A stretch of DNA of 64,000 bases, taken from NCBI GenBank assembly GCA_937931205.1, contig CALHBF010000001.1, positions 186,001-250,000 on the forward strand, written 5' to 3'. This stretch comes from an uncultured Bacteriovoracaceae bacterium. GTDB lineage: Bacteria > Bdellovibrionota > Bacteriovoracia > Bacteriovoracales > Bacteriovoracaceae. The notes beneath the pieces are model-generated. The model had not been told where the DNA came from. It saw only the letters and a program-made list of their open reading frames with translations, and did no database searches. A program made the translations under genes and the position numbers. Of the stretch, positions 20,816-30,207 are shown in pieces; the first letter of the stretch is position 1; each line of letters starts with the position of its first letter.

Positions 20816-21186
20816 ACGCGAAATCTGGAATTATTTACGGCTCACTTTTACTTGCTTTGGGTGTAATCATTGGAGCTTTCGGGGCCCATGGATTAGAGAA
20901 AATGGTCGAAGCCTCTAAGCTTGCTACCTTTGAGACAGGAGTGCGCTATCACTTCTATCATGCCTTTGCCATTCTTCTTACCAGCATCATCGCCCTGATT
21001 AAGCCTCAGATGAATATCACAAGACCAATCCTCTTTTTCTCCATTGGAATTCTTCTCTTCTCTTTTGGTTGCTACAGCTATGTCGTAACAGGAGTTAAAG
21101 CAATTGCGATAATCGTGCCATTTGGCGGAGTTAGTTTCATTGTTGGATGGGTAATGCTAGCGATGGGCGCGAGAAAATTAAACTAG
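20812..21186 (+). CDS. DUF423 family membrane protein
   Basis: GSLLLALGVIIGAFGAHGLEKM ... FETGVRYHFYHAFAIL; ATGA overlap with upstream gene. Confidence 0.88.
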   Translation: MNAKSGIIYGSLLLALGVIIGAFGAHGLEKMVEASKLATFETGVRYHFYHAFAILLTSIIALIKPQMNITRPILFFSIGILLFSFGCYSYVVTGVKAIAIIVPFGGVSFIVGWVMLAMGARKLN

Positions 21187-21879
21187 ACGCTCTTCCGGCC
21201 CAAACACCCATTTGTGCTGTTGACCGATAACTCGGAATGGAAGTCCAAAATCTTCATTGAGGCGAATCACTTGCTGGAAGCGATTCATCGGGAACGGTTC
21301 GCCTGGCTCATAACATGGAGTAAGACACCAAGACGGTTTAAAACGAACACTCTCTGGAACACTCTTATAAAAATCAAAAACGTATTCGAAATCTTTCTTA
21401 TCAAAAACCACGGCCTTCACTTGAGCTTTTTGCCCGTAAGCTTCAACAAAACGTGAAAGAACATCACGAGAAGTCTTCACTTGAGTTGAAGGAGTTTTGA
21501 TATCAAAAGAGACGAAATCAACCAGATCAAAAACTTCTGGAACAATACGCGTTCCGGCCGCTTCAAGATTCACAAAATAGTTTCTTGCTTTCAATTCTTG
21601 AACCAGTGCTTTGAGCGAAGGAACATGAGATGGGTGAAGAGGATCTCCACCGGTAATAGAAACACGTTTGATCAAATTCTGAGAAAGAACTTCCACCTTC
21701 TCCATCACTTCATCTAGCTCCATAGTGAATGCTGGATCAAAGTCCCAAGATTCTTTGGTATCACAGTTCACGCAACCAATATGGCAGCCTTGAAAACGTA
21801 CAAAGATTTGCGGAATCCCAATGTGGATTCCCTCACCTTCAGTAGCGCGATAAATGGAGTTAATAAGAAGTGTAACCAT
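21178..21879 (-). CDS. queE: 7-carboxy-7-deazaguanine synthase (radical SAM)
   Basis: SIYRATEGEGIHIGIPQIFVRFQGCHIGCVNCDTKESW, VSITGGDPL. Confidence 0.92.
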   Translation of the reverse strand: MVTLLINSIYRATEGEGIHIGIPQIFVRFQGCHIGCVNCDTKESWDFDPAFTMELDEVMEKVEVLSQNLIKRVSITGGDPLHPSHVPSLKALVQELKARNYFVNLEAAGTRIVPEVFDLVDFVSFDIKTPSTQVKTSRDVLSRFVEAYGQKAQVKAVVFDKKDFEYVFDFYKSVPESVRFKPSWCLTPCYEPGEPFPMNRFQQVIRLNEDFGLPFRVIGQQHKWVFGPEERLV

Positions 21880-21989
21880 TGGCGCGCACTATAGCACGGA
21901 GGGCCCATCCTGAAAACAAAGAGTTAATACTAAATTGGAAGCTTGCGTAAATTTTACAACTCACTGACTTTATAGAGATAATAAAGGGC

Positions 21990-22511
21990 ATGGAAATCAA
22001 CACTATCTATAAAGATATTTTAGAGGATTTAAAGCTCGGCGGTCGTGCTCTTCGCCGCTTTAATACACAAGAACTCAAGGAGTTAGAGGGAATTCTTGCT
22101 ACTTCCCAAGGAGAAGAACTTCAAAAAGTCCTCTGTATTATTGAGCACTCCATGAGTTTTCACCCCGCTTTTGAGCCTCTTTTACTCAAGATACTGAATG
22201 CAGAGACTGATTCAGAAATACTAGTATTTGCACTCAATGCTTCTCGCAAACATATTCTGAGCTCATATCAGCAACAAGGTAAACGAGTTGAATTTAGTTT
22301 TTTAGAAGCTCTTCAAAAACTTCTCTATTCCAAATCTCCTGAAGTAGTAGAATGGACACTAAGAACAATTGAAGAAATGGGTTCGCAGGGAATCTTTTTT
22401 AAGAAAGACTTAAATAATATTAAGCCTGCTCCGTGGAAATGGTTCAATGAACATCAAAGAAGTGTGCGCGAAATTATCGCTATGCTTGAGCATCGTTGGA
22501 GTGAGAAATGA
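21990..22511 (+). CDS. HEAT-repeat-like hypothetical protein
   Basis: 173 aa, helical repeat-like sequence. Confidence 0.6.
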   Translation: MEINTIYKDILEDLKLGGRALRRFNTQELKELEGILATSQGEELQKVLCIIEHSMSFHPAFEPLLLKILNAETDSEILVFALNASRKHILSSYQQQGKRVEFSFLEALQKLLYSKSPEVVEWTLRTIEEMGSQGIFFKKDLNNIKPAPWKWFNEHQRSVREIIAMLEHRWSEK

Positions 22512-22846
22512 AAGACTTAAAAAATCCTAATTCGCTGCTTGAAGAGATTAAAAAAATTCAAAATCATATTGAGCAGCCTAACTTCGATTTAGCAGAACGC
22601 GAAGATATTCAAGTCAAGATTCGAGTAGACGAAAAGATCTCTCCTGCCATGTTTAAGCCCGACCCTCTTATACCAGGAGGATACATAGCTAATTCCCTTA
22701 CCGTCAGGGCCATGCGGGCCGACATCTTTGTTTTAGGAGATTCTTTCGAGGATTTCGAAACAAACATTGAATGCGGTTGTGGCAAAACACTTGATGCTCA
22801 ATTCTGGAAACTTTGTCCATACTGTGCAAAAGAAATTTCACTCTAG
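22508..22846 (+). CDS. Small C-terminal zinc-ribbon protein
   Basis: CGCGKTLDAQFWKLCPYCAK; ATGA overlap with upstream gene. Confidence 0.7.
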   Translation: MKDLKNPNSLLEEIKKIQNHIEQPNFDLAEREDIQVKIRVDEKISPAMFKPDPLIPGGYIANSLTVRAMRADIFVLGDSFEDFETNIECGCGKTLDAQFWKLCPYCAKEISL

Positions 22847-22885
22847 GCCTTTGACTCTATAGGTGAATTCATTCACAATTAAGAC

Positions 22886-23911
22886 ATGCTTATTGTTCAG
22901 CAATATCACTCTATTCACGAAATCGAACAGGAATTTATTCCTAGTATCGAGCTATTGCTCGAAGAGGAAATTCCTCATTTTGATTTTCTTATCAAAAAGC
23001 ATGATGAATCTCCTGAATCAGAGATGTTTACCTACTATCTTTTTTTTGGTCCAACTCAAAATCAACCAGTAGGATTTGCTCATATCGGACTTCAGTTTCT
23101 CACCGGAGATTTTCGTACATTCTCGGAAAAGATGAAGTTCTGGAACAAGGATCACAAACACTGGAAACAGCTTGATTGGAATCTCAAAGGAACAAGTCTT
23201 GGAACTGATGTTTTCGGCCAAAAGGCTGGCATTGGCAGTCGTGAGAAGATTCAGGAAATTCTTGGTAAATACCTGACTCGTGAAGATATTGTCGCCTTTA
23301 ATATTTTTCACCATAAGACCACACAGGAAGGATACCTACTGGAGAATGCCCAGCATTCTTTTAAAAAGGATCATTATCACCTGGGTCCTTTGGTAAAAAC
23401 GTCGAATACTTATCAGGAGTACTTGCTCAGCCTTGAGAGAGAAACTCAAAACGAAATCAAGAATCTCTGGAAAAATCTTCATCGCACTCATCAAATTGAG
23501 CTGGGAGAATATCCTCACATTCTTGAAGCCCCAAAATCTATTCCTTTTGATGAAAAGACTCTCGAGATCTGGAATAAGATGAATGCGGGCCTCCTTACCT
23601 TTGAAAAAGAAGGAAAAGTTTTAGGCTGCATCCTGATGATTGAAGGGAAAAATGGTAACTTCTTCTTTGAACCATTTCCTTTCGAGGCCATGAATGAATC
23701 TCAAGTGAGTGATACACTCTATATCCAATACGCTCTTCTTAAATTTTTTGAACACTCATATTCTCGTAAGTGTCATATCTTAAAAAACTTAAATAAATTG
23801 AGCTTTCAGGAAAAAGAAGACCTTTCATTTTTTGCAGATCAGGGCTTTACTTCGAAGCATCTGGTTCAATGTTTTTCTTCAAGGCTCGGCACCCTGAAGG
23901 AACCGGTATGA
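22886..23911 (+). CDS. Hypothetical protein (possible GNAT-like fold)
   Basis: 341 aa ORF, translationally coupled to the downstream globin gene. Confidence 0.65.
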   Translation: MLIVQQYHSIHEIEQEFIPSIELLLEEEIPHFDFLIKKHDESPESEMFTYYLFFGPTQNQPVGFAHIGLQFLTGDFRTFSEKMKFWNKDHKHWKQLDWNLKGTSLGTDVFGQKAGIGSREKIQEILGKYLTREDIVAFNIFHHKTTQEGYLLENAQHSFKKDHYHLGPLVKTSNTYQEYLLSLERETQNEIKNLWKNLHRTHQIELGEYPHILEAPKSIPFDEKTLEIWNKMNAGLLTFEKEGKVLGCILMIEGKNGNFFFEPFPFEAMNESQVSDTLYIQYALLKFFEHSYSRKCHILKNLNKLSFQEKEDLSFFADQGFTSKHLVQCFSSRLGTLKEPV

Positions 23912-24264
23912 GTCCGGAAGAATACATTCTTAAAGTAACACAATCATTTTATGCCAAGGCCCGAGTAGATATTCTTATCGGTTATCACTTCTGGCGCATT
24001 CAAGATTTTGATACCCATATTCCACGCATTGCTCTGTTCTGGGAAACTCAACTCTTAAATCGAAGTGTTAAATCTATCACCCCACCACTTGATCTGATGG
24101 GCGTTCATATTCCAATGAATATTCATAAGGGAGAATTAGCACGTTGGCTTATTCTTTTTAGAAAGACGTTGGAGGAATTTAGCGAATACCCTGAACTCAA
24201 AGATGTGTGGCTTGAGCGATTAGTTTTTTTTGAGAAAAACTTCTCAAGGTTTCTTGGCTTCTAA
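23908..24264 (+). CDS. Group III truncated hemoglobin-like protein
   Basis: MSPEEYILKVTQSFYAKARVDILIGYHFWRIQDFDTHIPRIALFWETQLLN ... GVHIPMNIHKGELARWLILF; ATGA overlap with upstream gene. Confidence 0.75.
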   Translation: MSPEEYILKVTQSFYAKARVDILIGYHFWRIQDFDTHIPRIALFWETQLLNRSVKSITPPLDLMGVHIPMNIHKGELARWLILFRKTLEEFSEYPELKDVWLERLVFFEKNFSRFLGF

Positions 24265-24618
24265 CTTTACCATTAATTCTTCTAGTGCCGGCTCTCCGCT
24301 CACATCATCAAAGAACCAGTTACGATAAAAATACCCACGATATTTTTTGGCAGCATTTTGTGCGCCCTCTTCAGTCTGAAACTCAACGGCCTGAAAATAA
24401 ATCATTCCTAATTTGACGCCAAAAACATTAATGCAGTCACCGACATAATTCTCACAAGTTGAAAGCTTGCCTTCAAAAGTACTTCCTAAAACAAATTCAA
24501 CTCGCTCATCCTTGCCAGTTGCATATCGGTACAGATCCTCTTTAAAGAGTCTGACTTTTTTGCTGCAAGACACAGATAGTATCGACAAAATCAATATTTT
24601 TAGGAGAATGATCTTCAT
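24244..24618 (-). CDS. Small lipoprotein
   Basis: Lipobox LSVSC after a hydrophobic N-terminus. Confidence 0.75.
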   Translation of the reverse strand: MKIILLKILILSILSVSCSKKVRLFKEDLYRYATGKDERVEFVLGSTFEGKLSTCENYVGDCINVFGVKLGMIYFQAVEFQTEEGAQNAAKKYRGYFYRNWFFDDVSGEPALEELMVKLEAKKP

Positions 24619-24660
24619 AGTTAATAGTGTAAACGAGACGCTTTAATAAGGACAAGTTGT

Positions 24661-26094
24661 ATGTTTGAAATCAATCAGAAGTATCCCCTCCTTTTTACCA
24701 AATCAAATGGCAAATACCAGGAACTTCACTCTCCCAATGATTTAAAAACTATGACAAATATTCAATTGGCCAATGCTGAAGATATTGGCCTTCTTATGAA
24801 TGAACTTAAAAATTTTCAGAAGACATTTCAGAAGGTCAGTAAACTTGATGTCTCCCTGGCCCTCAAGCATATCGCTAAAAGAATTCTGGAAGAGAAAGAT
24901 AACTTTGCTCACCTCATTGCAATCGAAGGTGGAAAACCGCTCAAAGATGCTCTCATTGAAGTCGAACGTGCAGCTCTTACCTTCACTCTTTGTGCTGAAG
25001 AGGCCACTCGTATTCATGGTGAAATGATCCCTATGGAGCGCTCAAGTGCAGCACTTGGTAAAATCGCTTTCACAATGAAGGAACCTATCGGACCAGTTCT
25101 TGCAATTTCGGCCTTTAACCATCCCCTAAATCTCTTGGCCCACCAAGTAGGATGTGCGCTAGCAAGTGGATGTGTCGTGGTTTTAAAACCGTCTCCAGGA
25201 ACTCCTCTTAACGCCTATCAATTAAAAAAATTATTTCTTGAAACAAATCTTCCCCCTGAAGTTTTAACTATTGCTCCCTGTGACGTTGCTGAAATTGAAC
25301 AGATGGTGGCAAATAAAGCATTTGGATATGTCTCATTCATTGGATCGGCCAAAGTGGGCTGGAGTCTTCGCAGTAAGCTCGCAGCAGGTACACGACTTGC
25401 TCTTGAGCATGGAGGAATTGCTCCCGCTATTGTATGCGCTGATGCAGATATTGAGCGTGCAGTGAAAAGTCTGATCAAAGGGGCCTTCTATCACGCAGGT
25501 CAGGTTTGTATTTCCACTCAAAGAATTTTTGTTCATCAGAGTATTCGAGAAGTATTTGTGAATCGCTTTTTAGAGGAAACTAAAAAACTGAAAACTCAAA
25601 GTGCTACTCTTGCTGATACAGATGTGGGCCCGCTCATTCGTCCCTCAGAAGTAGTACGCATTAAATCCTGGATTGAGGAAGCTGTTCATCTTGGGGCCAA
25701 ACTTCTCATTGGTAACTCAACTGAAGGGTCTCATCAGCAATTTCTCCACCCGACAGTACTGTTTAATGTGAGTGAGAAGAGCAAGTTAATGAATGAGGAA
25801 GTTTTTGGGCCGGTGGTTTGTATTAATGAATTTGAAAATCTTGATATACTGATGGACTCACTAAGTGAAACAGAACTTGTTTTTGAAAGCAGCATCTTCA
25901 CTAACGATATGAACATCTTTATGAAGGCCATTAAAGCTCTTCCAGCAATGAGTCTGGTGATTAATGAGCATACAGCGTTTAGAGTGGATTGGATGCCTTT
26001 TGGAGGTCACAAAGCATCAGGACTAGGGATGGGCGGAGTCAAATACTCTATCGAGGAGATGACTCGCACCAAACAAATTATTATCTCAACTTAA
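24661..26094 (+). CDS. NAD(P)-dependent aldehyde dehydrogenase
   Basis: LEHGGIAPAIVCADADIERAVKSLIKGAFYHAGQVC, EEVFGPVVCINEF, MPFGGHKASGLG. Confidence 0.93.
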   Translation: MFEINQKYPLLFTKSNGKYQELHSPNDLKTMTNIQLANAEDIGLLMNELKNFQKTFQKVSKLDVSLALKHIAKRILEEKDNFAHLIAIEGGKPLKDALIEVERAALTFTLCAEEATRIHGEMIPMERSSAALGKIAFTMKEPIGPVLAISAFNHPLNLLAHQVGCALASGCVVVLKPSPGTPLNAYQLKKLFLETNLPPEVLTIAPCDVAEIEQMVANKAFGYVSFIGSAKVGWSLRSKLAAGTRLALEHGGIAPAIVCADADIERAVKSLIKGAFYHAGQVCISTQRIFVHQSIREVFVNRFLEETKKLKTQSATLADTDVGPLIRPSEVVRIKSWIEEAVHLGAKLLIGNSTEGSHQQFLHPTVLFNVSEKSKLMNEEVFGPVVCINEFENLDILMDSLSETELVFESSIFTNDMNIFMKAIKALPAMSLVINEHTAFRVDWMPFGGHKASGLGMGGVKYSIEEMTRTKQIIIST

Positions 26095-27002
26095 TAGGCA
26101 GTTTCTTTTAATGCCATTTCAAGGGTTGGGTAACGATAGCGGAAACGCTCTGTTTTAATTTTGGCCGGAAGAACTTTCTGGCCATCTAAAACAAGTGTTG
26201 CCATCTCACCCAATAGCTTTTTAAGAACAAAAGTAGGAACCTTAACGAATGTAGGACGCTTTAAAACTTTACCAAGAGATCTGGTAAACTCGGCATTAGT
26301 TGCAGGATAAGGTGCCGTTGCGTTTAGTACACCTTGAATATGAGGATTTGTGATGGCCTCAACATACATACTTGCTAGATCCTCAACATGGATCCAACTC
26401 ATGTACTGAGTCCCCTCACCCATAACTCCACCAAGATAGCCTTTAAATACTGGAAGCATTTTATGAAGTGCCCCGCCTCCGCGACCAAGAACAACGCCTG
26501 TTCTAAGAACGACAGTGCGTACATTCAGGGCCTGAGCTTTGAAAGCCTCCGCTTCCCAATCCTTACAAACGTAAGATAAGAAATCCTGACCAAGATCAGA
26601 ACTTTCCACTAGTTCTTCGCTGCCTCTTACTCCGTAAATACCGATAGCAGAGGCAGAAGCGAATACCAGTGGTTTATTTTTTAAGGTTTTGATTCTATCA
26701 ACAAGACGTGCAGTACCATCTACTCTTGAATTGTAGATCACTTTCTTCTGCTCTGGGCTCCATCTTTTAGCTCCGATATTTTCACCCATTAGGTTAATCA
26801 CACCAGCGACACCTTCGAATGCTTCCGTCGGCGGAAGTTCATTCGTGTCTGCCCATTGAAAGAACTGACATTTACTTCCTAGAATGAGGACAGCTTTAGT
26901 TATGTTTCTAGTAAGAACAACCACTTCATGATTCTGAGCAATCAACTGTTGAACCACAACCTGACCTACAAAACCCGTCGCACCAGTAACTAGAATTTTC
27001 AT
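26091..27002 (-). CDS. TIGR01777-type NAD-dependent epimerase (SDR39U1 family)
   Basis: MKILVTGATGFVGQVV, GVINLMGENIGAKRWSPEQKKVIYNSRV; start 27002 or 27008. Confidence 0.9.
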   Translation of the reverse strand: MKILVTGATGFVGQVVVQQLIAQNHEVVVLTRNITKAVLILGSKCQFFQWADTNELPPTEAFEGVAGVINLMGENIGAKRWSPEQKKVIYNSRVDGTARLVDRIKTLKNKPLVFASASAIGIYGVRGSEELVESSDLGQDFLSYVCKDWEAEAFKAQALNVRTVVLRTGVVLGRGGGALHKMLPVFKGYLGGVMGEGTQYMSWIHVEDLASMYVEAITNPHIQGVLNATAPYPATNAEFTRSLGKVLKRPTFVKVPTFVLKKLLGEMATLVLDGQKVLPAKIKTERFRYRYPTLEMALKETAY

Positions 27003-27062
27003 CTTCATCCGCCTCTCTAACAAATTCACGTACCTCTATTTTAGTGAGTTCCGCTTATCTGT

Positions 27063-28370
27063 CTATCTTCTTCTAATTCCGCGGTTTCTTTTCGGAGCTG
27101 CAGGCACTTCTTGTTTACCACCTGAATTCCTTGAAGCTCCTCTGCGAGGCGCTGGGGCCGCTTTTTTAGCAGTTTGGCCCTTATCTTTCTTAGGCTCCCC
27201 TTGCTTTTTCATTTTTTCTTCAGGAATGATATCTAAATTTAGATGCTTTTGATTTTTGATCGCATCGTTTACCTGAGCAATCATCTTAGAATCGTGACTT
27301 GCCACTAAGTTATAAACAATACCCTTACGTCCACCACGTGCCACACGACCGCATCTGTGAAGGTAATAGATCGCCGTTTTAGGAAGACCATAGTTAAGAA
27401 CCCAAACAAGGTCTTGAATATCAATTCCACGGGCAGCAACATCAGTGGCGACCAGTACCTGCGATTTTTTTTCTACGAATGATCTAATCGCTGCTTCACG
27501 CTCTTTCTTCTCAAGATCACCATGAAGTAACTTCATTTTAAGCTTTGGCATTTTTTCAGAAAGATACTTGAATAGATCTTCTGCCTGATTTTTTTGGTTA
27601 GTGAAGATGATCCCTCTTCCCTGCGCCTGCTTCTCTAGGAACATGCGAACAACCATGTCTTTTTCAGCTGGAGCGACGCGAACGTTATATGTCTCAATTC
27701 GACTCTGAGGAGCATGAGAAACGTCTGAAGCAATTTTAGTAAATTTAGCCTCACTGAATTTTTCGATAAGATATTCTTCAATTTCCTGCGGCAGAGTTGC
27801 TGTAATAAAAGCAAGACCTGTTTGATTTAAGTCAAAGTATTCAGAAACGAAATCGAGATCTTTTTTAAATCCCATATCAAACAGCTGATCTGCTTCATCA
27901 AAGACAACATACTTTAGCTGTGAAAGTGAAAGTTCTTTTTTCTGAATCGCCGATTTAATTCGAGATGGAGTTGCTACAAGGATTTCATAGCTTGTTGCTG
28001 CTACTGACTTCATCTTAGCGTGAGTGTCACCACCGGTTAAATCTCTAATTCTCAGTTTAGCGTGATGTGAAATTCCTTTGAAAACTTGGAAGATCTGACT
28101 AGCAAGCTCACGAGTCGGAGCAACCACTAAAATAAGCGGAGCACCTTTTACTGAGTTTGCACCCTTTTGCTCTTCTCTCTCTTTCATTTTACTTACCAGC
28201 GGAAGTGCATAAGAAAGAGTTTTACCAGAACCAGTCTCACCTAATACGATGACTGATTTCATATCTAGAATTTCAGGAATAACCTTACGTTGAATAGCAG
28301 TTGGAGTTTTCAATCCAGATTCTGCAAAGTAGCCCTCAAGTTGAGGATGGAGTTCTTTCATAAAGGGCAT
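27063..28370 (-). CDS. DEAD-box RNA helicase with basic C-terminal tail
   Basis: GETGSGKT, VVAPTRELASQ, VFDEADQ, ITATLP, VATDVAARGIDI, HRCGRVARGG. Confidence 0.94.
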   Translation of the reverse strand: MPFMKELHPQLEGYFAESGLKTPTAIQRKVIPEILDMKSVIVLGETGSGKTLSYALPLVSKMKEREEQKGANSVKGAPLILVVAPTRELASQIFQVFKGISHHAKLRIRDLTGGDTHAKMKSVAATSYEILVATPSRIKSAIQKKELSLSQLKYVVFDEADQLFDMGFKKDLDFVSEYFDLNQTGLAFITATLPQEIEEYLIEKFSEAKFTKIASDVSHAPQSRIETYNVRVAPAEKDMVVRMFLEKQAQGRGIIFTNQKNQAEDLFKYLSEKMPKLKMKLLHGDLEKKEREAAIRSFVEKKSQVLVATDVAARGIDIQDLVWVLNYGLPKTAIYYLHRCGRVARGGRKGIVYNLVASHDSKMIAQVNDAIKNQKHLNLDIIPEEKMKKQGEPKKDKGQTAKKAAPAPRRGASRNSGGKQEVPAAPKRNRGIRRR

Positions 28371-28453
28371 GGTGGCCTCGTTTTCACTTTTAGAGTTTTA
28401 ATTGCACTCAATTACCATGGCCCCATTTCTTTGTCAGTCTTAAAGGGTAATTT

Positions 28454-28948
28454 TTACTGGAACTTAGCCCTGCTTTTTCGATAATCTCGAGGATTTAACA
28501 CCTTGAAATTCCAGAGACCTCTCTTTAAACGACGAGCGCGCTCTTGAGCACGAAGGTAATCACCCTTCTGCCGCAGGTGATAGAAACGGGCATAGGGATA
28601 AAGATAGGCGCAACCCTCTTGAATAAGATGAATTGATACCCCATTCACATCCCCTAAAATTCTTCTATATAAATCAAATCCATCGACTTTTATCATCCAC
28701 GGAAAGGAGAGATTTTTCTTCAAACAATTGGCCGATATTGATCCCACTTCCTGCTGTCCTAACTCCGGAGCATCGATGAAATTTAGTCTTACTTTCTGCC
28801 ACCCTCCCCCTAACTTAACTCGTACAGTATCGCCATCAAGGACTTGTAATTCCGATGCTTCTAAATAAAGCGGATGAAGGTCTGTAAGATCTACTCTAAC
28901 TAGAAATATGCTCAACAAAGGAATAATAAAATGATAGATTCGGGCCAT
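28454..28948 (-). CDS. Thermonuclease (SNase-like) family protein
   Basis: LQVLDGDTVRVKLGGGWQKVRLNFIDAPELGQ ... REDR-like QERARRLKRGLW. Confidence 0.85.
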   Translation of the reverse strand: MARIYHFIIPLLSIFLVRVDLTDLHPLYLEASELQVLDGDTVRVKLGGGWQKVRLNFIDAPELGQQEVGSISANCLKKNLSFPWMIKVDGFDLYRRILGDVNGVSIHLIQEGCAYLYPYARFYHLRQKGDYLRAQERARRLKRGLWNFKVLNPRDYRKSRAKFQ

Positions 28949-29018
28949 ATCACTTTCCTACTGGAAATGCCGGGGTACTGTCCTCTGGAAAACTCAAGCC
29001 GTAAAAGGAAATTCACTC

Positions 29019-30152
29019 ATGAATGTTCGTTCTGAAGTAAACAACAATTTTAAATTCACCCTTCAACACGTTGATAAACACTGTGGTGCCAGAGCAGGTA
29101 TTATTCATACTCCACACGGAGATATTGAAACACCCGTCTTCATGCCGGTGGGAACTCATGGTGCGATCAAAGCACTTCAGCCTAAAGAGTTAGTTGATCT
29201 AGATATTCATATTCTTCTCTCAAACACTTATCACCTGCATTTAACACCTGGCTCTGACTTGATTGCCAAGGCCGGAGGTCTTCATAAATTCATGGCATGG
29301 GATAGACCAATCCTTACTGACTCAGGCGGCTTCCAGGTTTTCTCATTACAGAAAAACTCGATTACTGAAGAAGGTGCAAACTTCAAGGGAGCAAAAGGAG
29401 AAAATATTCTTCTTACTCCAGAAACTTCTATTCAAATTCAGCAGAACCTAGGTTCTGATATTATGATGGCCTTTGATGAGTGTATTCCCTATCCGGCCAC
29501 AGAGAAATATGTTGAAAACTCAATCGCTAGAACTCACCGCTGGTTAGATCGTTGTATTGAGACTTGGGATAAACCTAATCAAGCTCTCTTTGGGATTATC
29601 CAGGGTGGAGTTTATGAGAAGTATAGAAAGATCTGTGTTGAGGAAGTAACTAAACGTGATCTGCCAGGATATGCTATCGGTGGAGTATCTGTTGGTGAAG
29701 GTCCAGAACATATGGAGCAAATCGTTCGCTATACAGCTCCAATTATGCCGAAGGATAAACCACGCTATGTAATGGGTGTTGGTATGCCGGAAGATCTACT
29801 GATGATCTGGGAACACGGTGTTGATATGAGTGACTGTATCATTCCTACGAAGTTTGCTCGTGGTGGAACCCTATTCACGAACCGCGGTAAAATTAGAATT
29901 GAACATAAGAACTATCGTCGAGATTTCTTCCCGATTGAGCCAAATCTAAAAGATTATGTGAATACGAACTTTACCCGTTCATATATCAAACATCTTTTTG
30001 ATTCGAATGAAATTCTAGGACAAATTCTAGCAACAGCTCACAATATTTCATTCTATAAATCGATGGCCACTCGCGCTCGTCAGGCCATTTTGGAAGATCG
30101 TTATTTAGAATTTAAAAATGAATTCCTCGCAGGATACAACAAAAACTCTTAA
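29019..30152 (+). CDS. tgt: tRNA-guanine (queuine) transglycosylase
   Basis: VFMPVGTHGAIKAL, LLSNTYHLHLTPG, LTDSGGFQVFSL, GGVSVGEG. Confidence 0.96.
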   Translation: MNVRSEVNNNFKFTLQHVDKHCGARAGIIHTPHGDIETPVFMPVGTHGAIKALQPKELVDLDIHILLSNTYHLHLTPGSDLIAKAGGLHKFMAWDRPILTDSGGFQVFSLQKNSITEEGANFKGAKGENILLTPETSIQIQQNLGSDIMMAFDECIPYPATEKYVENSIARTHRWLDRCIETWDKPNQALFGIIQGGVYEKYRKICVEEVTKRDLPGYAIGGVSVGEGPEHMEQIVRYTAPIMPKDKPRYVMGVGMPEDLLMIWEHGVDMSDCIIPTKFARGGTLFTNRGKIRIEHKNYRRDFFPIEPNLKDYVNTNFTRSYIKHLFDSNEILGQILATAHNISFYKSMATRARQAILEDRYLEFKNEFLAGYNKNS

Positions 30153-30159
30153 AAATAAG

Positions 30160-30185
30160 AAGGCCCTCATTCGAGGGCCTTTTCT
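30160..30185. terminator. Rho-independent terminator, probably bidirectional
   Basis: AAGGCCCTC-ATTC-GAGGGCCTT then TTCTTTT. Confidence 0.9.
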
Positions 30186-30207
30186 TTTGCAGGGAACTTG
30201 TTTTCAA

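Noticed and set aside
24109-24153. Apparent loss of the proximal heme-ligating His in the truncated globin (ELARW where HFxRW is often seen)
   Set aside because: Aligning with Campylobacter Ctb from memory places the proximal His in the earlier HIPM (Ctb KKHLDL), which is conserved, so no anomaly is claimed.
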